64,000 bases of DNA from Cheilinus undulatus (lineage: Eukaryota > Chordata > Actinopteri > Labriformes > Labridae), in contig NC_054877.1 in NCBI RefSeq assembly GCF_018320785.1, positions 10,187,030 to 10,251,029 of the forward strand, in the 5' to 3' direction. The notes beneath the pieces are model-generated. The model was not told where the DNA came from. It did no database searches and saw nothing but the letters and a program-made list of their open reading frames with translations. Both the position numbers and the translations under genes were made by a program. Positions 1 through 13,300 of the stretch are shown here, in pieces. How positions within the stretch are numbered: position 1 is the stretch's first letter; each line of letters begins with the position of its first letter.

Positions 1-194
1 GTCAAGGTAAAAATACAGACCCAAGTTGTCCAATGGCCTGAGCTGACCTAAGATCTGTAGACACTTTAGACTCTTTAAACGTGGTCTGAAAACACTGCTT
101 TTCTCTCATAACTGTTAGAAATACAGTATTTTTGCATTTTGGATATGTTGTCCTGAAAGAAAAGACAGCATAAGCTGATGATATGTGTATTTTG

Positions 195-246
195 TGTTTA
201 CATTTGTATGAAATATGCAATACAAATAAAGTTGAATTGAAATGAA
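195..246 (+). repeat. Retroposon 3' tail
   Basis: ATACAAATAAAGTTGAATTG followed by GAATT-type repeats is a common 3' end of fish LINE/SINE elements. Shared with unit B near 31560-31610. Confidence 0.45.
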
Positions 247-1779
247 TTGATGGCGTTGTTCATGGTTCATCCAGGGATATCAGTGGGATTCTAACAGACA
301 TGCAGGAGAACAGTCAGGGCTCATGTGTTTAAAAGTTGAGCTTTCACTTAGAAGAAGAAGGGCTGGAAATTTGTGAGCTAATCAGGCTGTATGGTAGTGT
401 GCTGTTTGTTTAGAGATAAGTCCTCAATGGTCTATGTATTATTAATGCACAGATCCCAGGTCAAATGAAATAACCCAGTGTCAGATCAGATATTATGTAC
501 AACCTATTTCAGCCGTATACAGCAATACTTAATGTTTCCTTAGAAAGAATAATCAGTTCTCATAAATTCACCATTAGTGGATGCTAAAAACATTAAAATC
601 AGAGGATGGCAGCAGCCACAGTCGTTTCAAACACAGTTATGGTGTCCGGTCCAAGGCGGCAGCAGCTGTGATTCTCTACCTCTGTAGAGCCTGATAAATA
701 AAATAAACTTCTGCTACAGCTTGATATCTAGCTAAATGTGATGTGTCTGACACTGAGAGACTTTTTCAGATGACTCTTTCTGCTGACATGAAGTTCTTCT
801 TTATTTCAAGATTATTCACAAACATTTCAGAAGATTTATCTACATGGAAGTTTAAGAACAGAAGCATCAATGTTCAAGATCATCAAATAGCAAAAACACA
901 TTATAGCTGTAGCACATCATTGATATAAAATAAGGTATAATATCATATTTACAGTGCATATATTTACATAAAGAAAATGTAAAAAAATATGTAAGCCCTA
1001 TTTTATGTGACTGAAATATCCATGCATAGTTCAGACCTCTCTATATGACATTATACAGACCACTAGATTCAGAGTTGAGACACCATATCTATGTAAAAAG
1101 CTGTTTGTATTTTATGTACCAGTTTTACCAATCTACCATTATAAACTGAGACATTTATCATGATCACCACAAATGCAGCTGCCATCTTTGTTTATTGCAC
1201 CATGACCTGACACTATGGAAAGGTCTCCTCATACTGCCAATGACTGCTGAGCTACTTAAATAAAGGCATTTAAATGAAGTAGAGGTAAACTGTTACAGGA
1301 ATAAACCTCATGGAGAGCTTCGATTAAGAAGACTCATCAGATAAAGACAAGTGACCAGCAGAGGTGCAGCACGACTCGTTTGCTGTTTGTCCGAAAGTCA
1401 CAACTATCACAGTGTGCTAAGAGATCGCGGAGGTCATAAACTCCACCAGGTGAAAACAGACGGTATCCTGAAGAAGAGTGGGGCTGCAACTAACCATTAA
1501 TATTAATACTAATTTAAGTTAATTAGTTGATCAGCCAAACACTTTCCTGAGTACTGATGATTTTTTTTTCCTTTCCATTTTTAATAAACAAAAACAATCA
1601 AAAACATAAAAAACAATTGAAGAACTATATGACAAAACACTTTTCTAAATCAAATAACTAACAGAAAAAATGTTTAAAAATGTTTGTGACAGATTTTGTG
1701 TCCCTTACTTCACTCTTGACTAAAATAATACTGTAAAACTTCCAATGTGTAAACCAACTGACCAAGACAGATAAAAAGA

Positions 1780-2560
1780 CTCACCTCACATTTGACTAAA
1801 AAACATTTTGTTGATACAAGACATTTGGGAAAAAATGTTGTGGACCAAAAGTTGAGCTTTTACATCTCAACAGTCAAACATGGTGGTGCTAGAGTGATGG
1901 TCTGGGGCTGCTTTGCTGCTCCAGAATCAGGACTACCTATTGTCCTTGATGAAACCATGAATTCTGCTCTCTACCAGAAAATCCTGAAGGAGGATATCCA
2001 TCGGTTAGAGACCTCAGGTTAAAGTGTATGTGGGTTATGCAGCAGGACATGATCCGAAACACACCTGCAAGTCCACCTCTGAATGGTTTAAAAAAAACAA
2101 AATAAGGTTTTGGTGTGGCCTAGACCAGTGGTTTTCAACTGATGGGTCGGGACCCAAAAGTGGGTCACGAAGCCTTTTTCAGTGGGTCGTGGATGTGTGC
2201 CTGGGAGAAACATTGCACCAAATTGTTTGAGATGCTATGAAACATGCATGTTTTGTCCTGTTTCATTGTTTTGTTCTTCATTTTGTACTGTCTTAGGCCC
2301 AAGCTCTATTATTTACATCTGATTGACCAAAATAATTCTCCAAAATTTGTGTCGCATTTCTCCTTGAGGAGTTGATGGTGGGTGCGGTGACCCAACTAGT
2401 TGAGAACCACTGGTCGAGACAACTTAAATCTATTTGAAATGCTGTGGCCGGAGCTTTAACAGACCACTCAAACTGGAAACCCTCAAATGTGGATTAATCA
2501 AATCAGTTCTGCAAGAAGAGTGGGCAAAAATTCCTCCACAGAAACACCCATGCCACTTAT
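1780..2560 (+). mobile_element. Tc1-like transposon fragment (unit A)
   Basis: Translates to the middle of a Tc1 transposase (VKHGGARVMVWGCFAA, ENLFEMLW-like, EEWAKIPPQ) with stops and gaps; the ends are lost. Interrupted by the hAT element at 2126-2412. Also in unit B at about 34975-35760, so older than the duplication. Confidence 0.75.
2126..2412. mobile_element. Short non-autonomous hAT (MITE-like)
   Basis: 287 bp. Ends CAGTGGTTTTCAACT and, inverted, AGTTGAGAACCACTG. Flanked by decayed 8-bp target copies GCCTAGAC/GTCGAGAC. Sits inside the Tc1 transposase remnant. Confidence 0.75.
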
Positions 2561-3184
2561 CAAAAACACCTGCTTGCAGGTGTTGCCACCGACAGTCGCA
2601 CAACCAGTTAATAGACTGGACATCAACAGTCTGCTGCTGTGGACCAGCCCATGTACGACTGCTTCATCTACCAGCATCAACATCTATTATAATAGAGAGC
2701 TACATTGGCTCTGAGATTAGCTCTACTTTAACTGCTACAACTACCAATATCAGTCCAACATTTCATTATAATGTGGAACTTAGCTGCCAATGTTAATATC
2801 AAAGTTTTCAGTCTTCTATCATAATAAGTACTGCAATTTTTTCACATATTAGTACTATCCTTACTGCCCTTATGGATAAAACCTTAAAAGTGGAAGCTGG
2901 CCAGGGCAGCCATTAAAGAGGTAGTGAACACTTTTAACATTTTTTTCAGCTGTACACTGAAGAATCTGACTGAACTATGAAAAAACACATCAAGGCTGGT
3001 GTTATTTCTGACATTTACAACAAACTGATAACAAAACAGACATCTGCTTTGAAATATCTTTTCTGAAAAGTTGTGGTTTATGTGATGTAGAAACCTAACT
3101 TTATATAAAAGGTAGACTGTTACCACCTCTAACCAACTTTACCATTTAGAGACTGCTCCCATCCTCTCCTGCACCTGCACTGCC

Positions 3185-3510
3185 TCGGCTCCAGCTTTAG
3201 TAACACCAGTGCTGGAGGTAACACCGGCCCAAACAGGTAGTGCTCAGGACCACCATGGTCCACCACCACACTACAGCCTGCTTCAGGGACTCTGGAGGGG
3301 ATAAATCCTCCACCTCCAAAGATCACTCTGAGGCAGCAGTGCTGCAGGACTCTGTGTCACTTTCTGGCAAGGGAACCTCTGTCACTCCCGCCTGATCTAG
3401 AAAACCCTGTGTTTTCCCCTCCCTCTTCTCAGTACTAAACTGCCCATTTTCTGGTCATTTTTCAAAAGTGAAGTGGGCTGAGTTAGCTCTGAGCTGGGGG
3501 TTTACTTACA
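3185..3510 (+). repeat. Unclassified dispersed repeat
   Basis: Found in unit B (36420-36750) and, in reverse and interrupted, at 59640-61075. Landmarks include ACAGGTAGTG, CACCACCACACTA and GAGTTAGCTCTGAGC. No coding product recognised. Confidence 0.5.
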
Positions 3511-3727
3511 CTTTAACATATCATATTCTTTGTTGTTGCTCTGCATATTTTCTGTTTTCCTTCACCTCTCTCTCTCTCTTTTTCTCCATTTCCCTCCTCC
3601 TTCTGTTTACCCCTTTAACCCTTTCAACCCCACAGTTTCAGCTGTTCAAAATCAGTCTGGATCTGCTTGAAGTTCTTCTTTTCAAGTGTAACTTTGTTAA
3701 ATGTTTAGCGCTGAGCTCATGGTGATC

Positions 3728-3842
3728 AATGTTCGGTCGTTATAATAAAGCTGAGAGTCAAGTCTAAACCTGCTCTCGTTGTAAAGAGTCTTGAGATAGC
3801 TTTGGTTATGAATTGGTGCTACACAAATAAAGACTGACTGAA
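3728..3842 (+). repeat. Retroposon-type 3' tail
   Basis: Contains TAAAGAGTCTTGAGATAGCT and a tail GCTACACAAATAAAGA, the usual end of many fish LINE/SINE copies. Shared with unit B (36965-37083). Lies downstream of receptor exon 6. Confidence 0.4.
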
Positions 3843-4132
3843 TCAGACAACATGATAGCAAAATCCACCTTTTCCATCCGAGCCACAGCCAAGGAGGTCA
3901 TCCATGCTTCAGCATGGTATGTTGCATTCAAACTGGTCAAACAAGCTGGATTTTGGTGTTCAAGCATGCTCAGGCACAGGCTGGCTTGCATGAATTTGCT
4001 TTCAGCATCAGTCACAGGGCTCAAGAGACTCATCAGAATCAACAATGATCAGCGGACGGCAAAGAAAATTGCAGCCAAACGTCTTCGCTCTCCGAAGCGC
4101 AGTGTGTGGAACAGAATTTGTACAGAATTGTT

Positions 4133-4339
4133 TCAAGACTTTGCAGGTTTTTCAACTGTAGCGTACAGGCTTTCTGGCTGAGTGTTGACTCTGATCTGAG
4201 TGGGTGCTTCTTGGCTCGTGGGGCCTGTGGGCTCTGTGGGCCCCGTGACAGGCCCTAAAAGGGAGTAGATGGTGGGTGGAGGATCAGCAGAGGCATCATT
4301 TGTTGGTCTCTTCTCCATGGGCAGGCCTGTATTCAGAGC
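4133..4339 (-). CDS. Copy A exon 6: signalling tail and stop
   Basis: Acceptor CTTTAAG followed by [11 protein letters not shown]. The exon enters in phase 0, matching exon 5, and runs 68 codons to a stop. It contains TIYSLL and, near the end, [12 protein letters not shown]. The first fits the ITSM-like T-x-Y-x-x-(V/I/L) pattern and the second the ITIM pattern S-x-Y-x-x-V. A threonine/proline-rich linker lies between them. The protein is identical in copy B. I see no clear polyadenylation signal just downstream. Confidence 0.8.
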   Translation of the reverse strand, partial: ALNTGLPMEKRPTNDASADPPPTIYSLLGPVTGPTEPTGPTSQEAPTQIRVNTQPESLYATVEKPAKS

Positions 4340-7300
4340 CTTAAAGACACATCAGAAGAATGGTTATTTTGCTGTTTCTATTGCTTTCTTAATTTAAATT
4401 GTGCTGTCATGATGCTGACTTTGCTGATTTCATGTTTAACAGTAAGCAAGCAGGTTCAACTACACCCCATAATATACTAACAAACTTTATGATTAAAACT
4501 TCAGATTCTTTGCTGAATTTCATATATGTGTATTCTATACATGAGTAATTTCAGGGTACCAAATGGGTATTGTTGGAGACTCTATGTTTGTTTCACTTTT
4601 CCAATGCCTTCATTTTTCACCACCAACATCAAATGGGAAATAATGAGATCCACAGACTGCTGGGATTGTCATACTGGACAAAATTATCTTGATTTTCTTC
4701 ACTTTTCTCACTGGATAGAGCATGCATCAGATAGAGCTCCTGCATCAGAAGCACCAAATCAGTAATGTGGAGATAGTTTCTTCATTTGGCTCACAAATGC
4801 AGATAAAAAAGGGATGAACCTGCAGAAGTGGCAACTAAAGTTAAGTTTTCTGCACTTCTTGCCAATGTGAGTTATCAAAAGGCCACGGGGGTGATCTGGA
4901 TCTAACACAGCATGTTAATTCAGAGAAGACCAAGAAGCTCACGCTAGCAAAAGATGCGAGCACTATCAGTCTGTTTTTGTGACATTGATGACACCAGTAG
5001 ATGACAAAACTGCAGCAAATGAAGCCATCATGTGTAGGTATGCTGGAAAAGTGGACTAAAACAATGACAAGTTGAACATTTTAGTCATGATTTTTCTTTT
5101 TTTTAATTGTAAAAATACACCATACGGACAAAAGTATTTGGCTAGACCAGTTTACCATTGAATCCAGGTATTTCAATCAGACCTGTTGCCACAGGTGAAG
5201 AAAATCAAACATCTAGCCATGAGGTCTCCATTTACAAACATTTGTGATATAAAATGAGTCATTCTGAAGAGCTCAGTGACTTTAAGTGTGGTACTGTGAT
5301 GGATGCCACCTTTGCAATACGGTCGTTTGTGAATTTCAACTCTGCTGGATATTTTCACAGTCAACGCTAAGTGATATTACAAAGTTGAAGCATGTAGGAA
5401 CAACAGCAACTCAGCCACAAAGTAGAAAAATCACACAAAATCACAGGGCGGGGTTTAATGACTGCTGAGGAGCATGGTGAGTCTACAACACTCTGCTGAG
5501 TCCATAGCTGAAAAGTTCTGAACTTCCGATGCCAAGTGTCGGACGGTGCGCTGTAAAGCACATCATCACTGGTTTGGTGGATGCTGGGAGAACGTTACCT
5601 GCCTGGCTGTACTGTGCCAACTGTGAAGACTGGTGGAGGGATAATGCTATGGGGCTGTTTTTCAGGGTTTTTGCTAGACCCCTTATCTCCAGTGAAGGTC
5701 AATCTTAATGCTTCAGCGTATCGAGACATTTTGGACAATGTTATGCTTCTGACTTTGTGGCAACAATTTGGAGAAGGCTCTTTTTCATTCTGAAATGACT
5801 GTGACCCAGTGCACAAAGAAAAGACAATAAAGACATGGTTTGATGAGTTCAGTGTGGAAGAACTTGACTGGCCCTCAAAGAGCCCTGACCTCGACCACGT
5901 CAAGCACATCTGAGATGAACTGGAATGGAGATTTTGAGCCAGGCCTTCATGTCCAACATCAGTGCCCAACCTCATGAATGCTCTACAAGATGAATGGGCA
6001 CAAATCCCCACAGAAACACTCCAAAATTTTGTGGAAATCCTTCCAAGAAGAGTGGAGGCTGTCATAGCTGCAAAGGGGGACTGACTCCATATAAAAACAC
6101 ATGTATCTGAAAACATGTAATTACAGTCCCTGTGGCTGAAATGATCAGGCGGCCAAATACTTTTATCCATATAGCATACATCTAAGAGTGCACTCACACT
6201 AGGCCATCCGTACCATGCCTGAGCCCGTTTGAGCCTAAAGTTCAGTACCTTTGACCAGAGTGAGTGCATTTGTTTCGTGCTTCGGGACGGCACGCTTCAC
6301 GGCCCCGGCACGGAAGGACGAGGTAGGGCATGGCACAGATGCAAATGAAGGAGCACAAATGTGGGAATGTGATGTAATGTGAAGTAACAATAAAAGGACT
6401 CGCTTCAGAGTGCAGACAGCACACTAGGCAACAGTTGCATGCTAGAGACAGCAGAATTTTTGAAAGAGATTGAGAGCAAACTATATATTTTGTCTCATTG
6501 TATTTCAACAAGTTACAAAGATTTTATCAAAGCTGAAGAATTTAACTTCAACCTTGTTTTAATAAATCCCAGTCCAGTCCATATTTCTGACCACTTTCCT
6601 GTCAGGTTTTAACGACTGTGAGGTCTTTTTGGTTTGTGAAATAAAGCTTCTTCCCTTGATTGGGCCACAAACAGCAGCTCACAGCTTACATCAGCTCGAA
6701 TAGCAGATTCCAGCTCACACCTTTCATCCTCCGTGTATAGAGTGCCAAATGCGCAGACAAGTGTGTGCTGAGGTTAGTCTGACGACTGATTAACCTCTCT
6801 TATTATAAAATTATAATGCCAAACTATTATGCACTGAATTAATTTACCTATGATTCTATTTCATGTCAACAAGAATTAAAATTGTGGTCTTAATTGCTGA
6901 TGTTTGAACAGAACATCGTTTATCTGTGGTGTATTCACTTCCAGCTCTCATCAGATGGTTAAAATTGATTTTGTTGTGGCAGAGGAAAAATCTCCCTACT
7001 GAACATTTCATCCTGCTCTGGACACAAGCTGTCCTATGACATGAGAGCTTTTTTGGTGCAGCACTGAAAGGCATCCAGAATTACGCAGACAAATGGCACA
7101 GGTTATGGCGCAGAAAGGAATGCCAGGGGGATTTAGATAGTACACGGACACACAGAGGAATGACTGTAGGGGCTCATACGAGTTAAAAAGTTAGGGTTTC
7201 TTTCAGCAGGAGAAGTGCTTGGGACTCTGATCAGGCTCATGATAGTATGCTATGAGGAATAACTCTTTGCTGTAAACCTCTCTCTCCCTCCTCACTGGGC

Positions 7301-10300
7301 TCTGTGTAGTTAACGTAGCCTACTGATCCCAGGTCAGCTGAAATAACTCTGGAGTCGGATCAGATATTGTATAAATCTGTATCCGTGCTCAGGCCTGGAC
7401 GCATTGAGCAGTGTGAGTGTGGGCCAAAGGGTGGACAGGGAAGGGGGTCAAATGGGCTTTAGCACAATATGAATAAAGCATGGTACGGATGGCCTAGTGT
7501 GAGTGCGCCTCAAAAATGACTCTCAGATGGAGGTATGTGGTATGCTTTTTCAGTGCGGGATCTTTTTGGGTTAAAGAGTGGTGTTTTGTTATGAAATTAC
7601 ATAATAACAAATCACATACACATTTCCTTGCTTAAAACTATGTAATAAATCATACCTACACTGCTGTGGCACTCCAATCTACATATCTTGTCCCTCATTT
7701 GACACTGAAAAAGTTGGCAGCTTTAGACACAGAGGACAAACTGCAGGACAACGCTGTTGCAGCACATTGGAAGAGATGGACTGTTGTTCATCTTGAGATT
7801 TAATCAGATTCATCTGGTCCAACACAGAGCAGTGAAGCACAAAGAAAGCAAATCAACCAGAGACATGAGCTGCAGGCAGGTAGGAGTAAGCAGCAGATCC
7901 TGGAACAGCAGATTAGTGTAAAGGTTAGCATAATAACAGCTAACTGTTAGCATCTTACAACATAACTCAGAAGTGTGCACAGGGATAGCCATATGTTAGC
8001 GAGCTTTTATATCACTGATCTATTTCAGATTTGCTCCAGAAATTCTGAACTTTGATGTATCTGGTGAATTCTGAGGAGAGATGTTTCAAAAAATCTTCTC
8101 CTTACCTCAGGATCTGCATAAACCGTATTTTCCATTTCTTCTGGTTGCTCTGCAGATCAGTTATAAAAAACAACGTTAAAAATGACAATACTGGAGCTGC
8201 TTTTTAAGAGCAATTTAAAGATCCTCTACAAAGATAGAAGCAGTTTAGCAAATAAATCATTGATAGAGTAAGTAAAACCTTAGACCACTTTTTCAGATGA
8301 AACCCTAGCCATGGGGATTTAATAGTACTACTTATGAGTTAGGGTCTAAATATTGACATTTTAGAACAAAGCATTTAAATTATACATACTTCCCTTTACA
8401 GCTTTAAACTGTCTGCTTCAACTAGAATAATAATAATAATAAAGATCTACTTGCTGATGTGGTAGCAGGATTTTATGTGGTGCCAATTTTCACCACCAGA
8501 GCTCAACAATTACCACCAGCTTTTTTGTTAGCTTCATCAATAGTAGCCATCAGCCAAAATCTACAGCTTCAGTTATATACAAACTGGTGTCGTCTACGTG
8601 ACCATATATCTTCATTTCAGACTCAGGTTGCTGGTTGTGAGTCTACCTAAATGGTTTCAACATTATGGCTGATGATCTCATCTAAGAAGCAGCATGGACT
8701 GATTGATATGTGGCTGATTAGGGACACTTGGCTGTTTTCCATGATGTTTTAAAGGATGTTTTTATTCCAGAGCAGGTGAACCTCAACTGAAATTCTAGGG
8801 TTCAGTTTCTATTTAATAATTAACAATAGTTAATAAATAATGAAAAAATTATGATCTCTATGCACACAGAGATTGCAGAACAAGTGGAGATCAAGTCCAA
8901 TAAAGCATCAGTTTTAAAGCAGTAGAGTGGAGACAGGATGGGTACAGAGGACCAAAAGAGTGCACAAATACTGCAGAACACAAAAGCACACCAACGTAAT
9001 GCAACACATAAAATAGGGCAGTGCTATGAAGCTCAAAATGTCCCTCAAATGACAGCAAGAGTCAAACAGATTGCTCTTGGTGTTCAGATTTCTGTGTCAC
9101 AGCTGACATTACTGTTTGACCTCCAACACTCAAAGAATGAAGGTGAGACTTTAATAATGAAACATACAGCAGGATTTTAAAGTGGAATAAAACATTTTGA
9201 TGTTAGAAAAGGAAATGAGGTTTACTTAAAATGAAACAGTCTGTTTACGATGATTGTGATTTACATTCTTAGGCTTGCTGCTCTAAATTAACAAGCAGGC
9301 TTTTATTTACTACCCCACCATGTATGTGTTGCTGTTTTACCCCTGCCTTCAAAACTTTCACATGAAAGGGTCAGAGTTTGCTCTCTGGTGCACACATTTT
9401 ACCATCAGGTCAGTGTTGATATAGATCACATACTTTGAAAGTGCTGCATGCCAAATTAGGCCTGTTTGGTGTGTACGCAACTTTTCTAAATGTTTTTGTA
9501 TGAGACTCGTGCTCAGGGTTGCCAAGTCTGTGTAACAAAACCAGCCCAATGGATGATAAAAACTAGCCCAAAAGTAGCCCAAAACCAAGCCCAATGCTAG
9601 AGTTCAAAATAATACAGTAAAACCTCTGCCACACTGCATATTTTGCCTGATTAACTGCAGACATTCTGCTTCTCTGAGGGTGGCGTGTATGTCTGTGTGC
9701 CATGTTCCATATTTTCCTGCCTCTCTGCTGGTTGTTGCAGTTGTACTTGAGTGTAAATAGAGTAGTTTGTTCTGCTACAGAAATTAAATAGTCATACACA
9801 AGACATAAAAAAATGGGTCTGCTCAGCCCACGGACAAAAAAATCTACCAGCAACAGTCTGGTAAAAGTAGCCCAATTCCACAGGAAAACCGTGAACCTGG
9901 CAACCCTGCATGTGCTGTCCCTGTGGTGAATTAATTATTAATAAGCTCTGCTAAAATTGTCTTAAAAGGTTCATTTGTTCTTCTAACATGTTGTATTGTC
10001 CATGTTACAAATCTGTTGAAATCTTAGAAATAAAAATCAAACTAATTACGTTGATTTATCATTCAGTAGTTTAGGTTATCATGTTGTTCTGCTCTGCCTG
10101 TTAAAGTCACAGTTTCTTGATTTCTGGATTTAAAACTTTTTAACAAATAGGACACAGAAGATGGTGGATGCTGAGCGTGTAGTTTTATGTGAGCCTGTCA
10201 ATCCTAAAACCTTCTTTAATTCATTAGTCACTGTGACAGTGTTAGGAAAAGAGTTAAGACATTGTTGGAAAAGTAAATGCAATTTTTGACTTACCTTTAC

Positions 10301-13300
10301 TTTTATACCAACGATAAAGTAATACTCCAGCAATTACTACAACCAAAAGGACAAGGACAGAAACAACGGTAGGGACAGTTGCTGCTGTACTGATCTTGTC
10401 TTGTTGTGGATCTAAAACACAGGGAAAGCTGTATTAGAAATTCAGAACTTGATTTTAGTCTTGAGAGTGTGCTGAAGCTTAACATTTTACACGTGTGTTT
10501 TTCAAAACTGCAGTTTCATTTAAAAGAATCAAAAAAAGATAATATTCAATATTGGTTTTATTAAGATGCATTTTAAAAGAGTCAAACTAGAAAAAATAAA
10601 GGTCACACATTAAACAGCAACGATCACCTGGTTATACAAATTATCCTGGTAGAGGTTAACATTACTAGTCTGCTCTACAGTTAAGGGTAAAAATGAAAAA
10701 TGAATGTCACTGATCATTTTAACTTTGAAACAAATAATCTTAGCAAGGACAAATCATTTTTGCCTTAAATCAACACTTTGTATTTATAGTGTTGTTAAGA
10801 TGACTTTATTACAGCAGTTTAAAGTGACAAAGTTTGTTAAAATACACACTATCATTTATTAGTCTTAGATTATAATGTTTTCTTCTGTAGACAAGGCAGT
10901 TCTTTTTGAGAAATGTAAACTCCAATATCTCAACATCTATCTGACTATTCCATCAGAAAGTTTTTAGTCTTACCAAGGGTCCTTCCACAAAGATCTTCAA
11001 TCTTTCTGGTGTCCTTTTCCGAGCTGGCCTGGTTGCTATGGTTACAGATGACTGAGCCATCCTTCAGGTAGACGTCCAGAGAAGCACCAGGTGTGCTTCC
11101 CTCTCCTCCCTCATGAGAGCAGGTTTGTCGTCCACATGTGAATGTGTTGTTGATGTCCAGAGTTCTGCAGATCACTGTGAGGTTAGACGAGTCTGAGCTG
11201 CAGGATTTCACCATCAGTTCTACTCTAGACACTGGATCTGTGAGAATCAGAGTAAATGTGAGGAGTTTATAGACAGAGAACAACTTCATCCACATTTATA
11301 ATGTGAGGAAACTTACCCTGAACTGTGAGCTTGTATTTGGCTACAACAGTGAAACTGGCACTGGTAACACGTGCTGTGTAAACTCCACTGTCATTCAGCT
11401 GAACATTCTTCAACAGCAGAGAGTGATTTTGTTCAAAAAATTCAGCTCTTGATTTATAACTCCCCAAAATTATTGGTTTACCACCATGAAATATTCTTCC
11501 AATAGTAGTTCTGCCATTAAAAAGCCATGTTAAATCGTGTCCTTCTTCTAGGGTAACCACTTCCTTTACATCCAGGAGTAAATCCGTTCCTGTTCGCTTA
11601 AACACAGGAGTCTCTGTAAAAAGAGGAGAAATCAAAATCATTTATGTGATCAGAGTAACTATAATCAGTGTTTCCATGTTAACAATATATCACTTGAATA
11701 CCTGTGTGAAAAGTATTATTACTGGTATACAGACCCAAAATAAATAGGAGTAATTGTTGAACTTAAATGATGATGAATGTTTAGAGTATATGTGTCAGTT
11801 TACTCATGTTTTCAACTCTGAGTTCTTCTTTAATTTTTGATGCTCAGCTGTATAACTTTGATTTTACTGTCCTTATATTTTTGAGGCATGTACTAAATAA
11901 ATTAACACCACACACCACAGCATTGAAAAAAATCCATTAGTGATAATTCTCCCATTGCAATAAAACCCATCATGCAAAGCTCAAATATGTTCACACATCT
12001 GACTTTTACACTTCAGGTTGTTTACCACATAATCATCTAAATTTGAGAACCATCAGCTCTCAACTAATATTGACAGTCAGCCACTTCATGGTTCATATTT
12101 ACACTTGAGAATAAGGATTACAGCAGTGTTTTAAGTTAATGTAAGATAAAGGTAAACACTCATTGCAATCTTAGTTAAACAAATCATAGATTTATTAATT
12201 TATTAGCTGACTATTTGCGAAGTGTTTATTAATGCAACTGTTTATTTTATCATCAAGAAATACAATTCAAAATACAGAGTAAACATTGTAGGATACAGGA
12301 CAGCAGTACTAATGCTGAAATCATGGATATTAGCCTTCATACAGCTGCTGTCATTTTTTTTTTTTTTTTTTTTTATCCCTTTAGGGATATGTGCAAATCT
12401 ATCAGACCACATGTGGATGTGGAAAATGAGCCCTTGACTGCATTAGTGATAAAGTAACATGAGAATAACAGTAGTGCTTGAAAAGAGAGGCACATCATTA
12501 ATGGTACAGTGTAAGCATGAATATATAAGAAAATTTTACCTCAGGCTTAAACAACTCTGTGATTTATTCAGTGTTTAGTTGTATGGTTAATAAGTCTGAC
12601 CTTCTTATGCTGTTTTTCAATGTTATACTCCTTCTCTTGTTAACTCTATAAAGCACTTTGAAATCGTCTGTTTTACAGGTGCTCTATAAATAAAGTCACC
12701 TTCAATAATTACTTGAAATATTTAAAGTAGTGTTTTTAGTAGTTTAGTAGTTTTTTGTAGCTAAGATTTAAGGATTTGGTCTTGGGCTTGAACTAAAAAT
12801 GCCTTTTGGTTTTAGTCCCATTTTTGGCATTTTTAACCTTTTATGTTTTAGTCTGGTTTGTGTCAATAAAAACTAAAAAAAAAAAACATATTCTACTTAA
12901 CATAAAATGTTTTCTCTCTTTTAACTGATTTAATCTCTGGAAAAACAGCTTTATTTTCAAACAGAAAGGAGACAAACAGGTAGAAACTTGGGACAAATAA
13001 TGATATGTACTTACAACCAAAGGAAACCCTTGAAAACATATGTATGAGTATCCTGTATTTCCCCCTAGGCTTCCATAGATTGACTTTTTGCCACCTTTTT
13101 GAAACATCAAACATTTGTGACCCACTGAAAAAAGCTATGCGACCCACATTGGGTCCCAACCCATCAGCTGAGAACCAGTTTTTTTATATATATATATATA
13201 TATAGAGGAAGAAGTAGATCAATAACAGCAACATGGATTTCAGTCATGTTGGGAGAGGACAGCTGAGGTGGAAAAAGTATGTGAATACTGCACTGAAATA

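Noticed and set aside
3852..4181. 109-codon plus-strand frame overlapping receptor exon 6.
   Set aside because: It is the antisense of exon 6 and its downstream sequence; no domain, and it is broken in unit B.
5595..6293. 232-codon minus-strand frame.
   Set aside because: Antisense shadow of the Tc1 transposase remnant at 5118-6176.
7810..7992. Minus-strand frame with a CTGCAG acceptor reading [12 protein letters not shown]... to a stop, also open in copy B at about 41810-41870, as an alternative last exon.
   Set aside because: It would give a hydrophobic cytoplasmic end, while exon 5 splices in phase to the tyrosine-motif exon. It lies in intron 5; conservation matches the general identity of the units.
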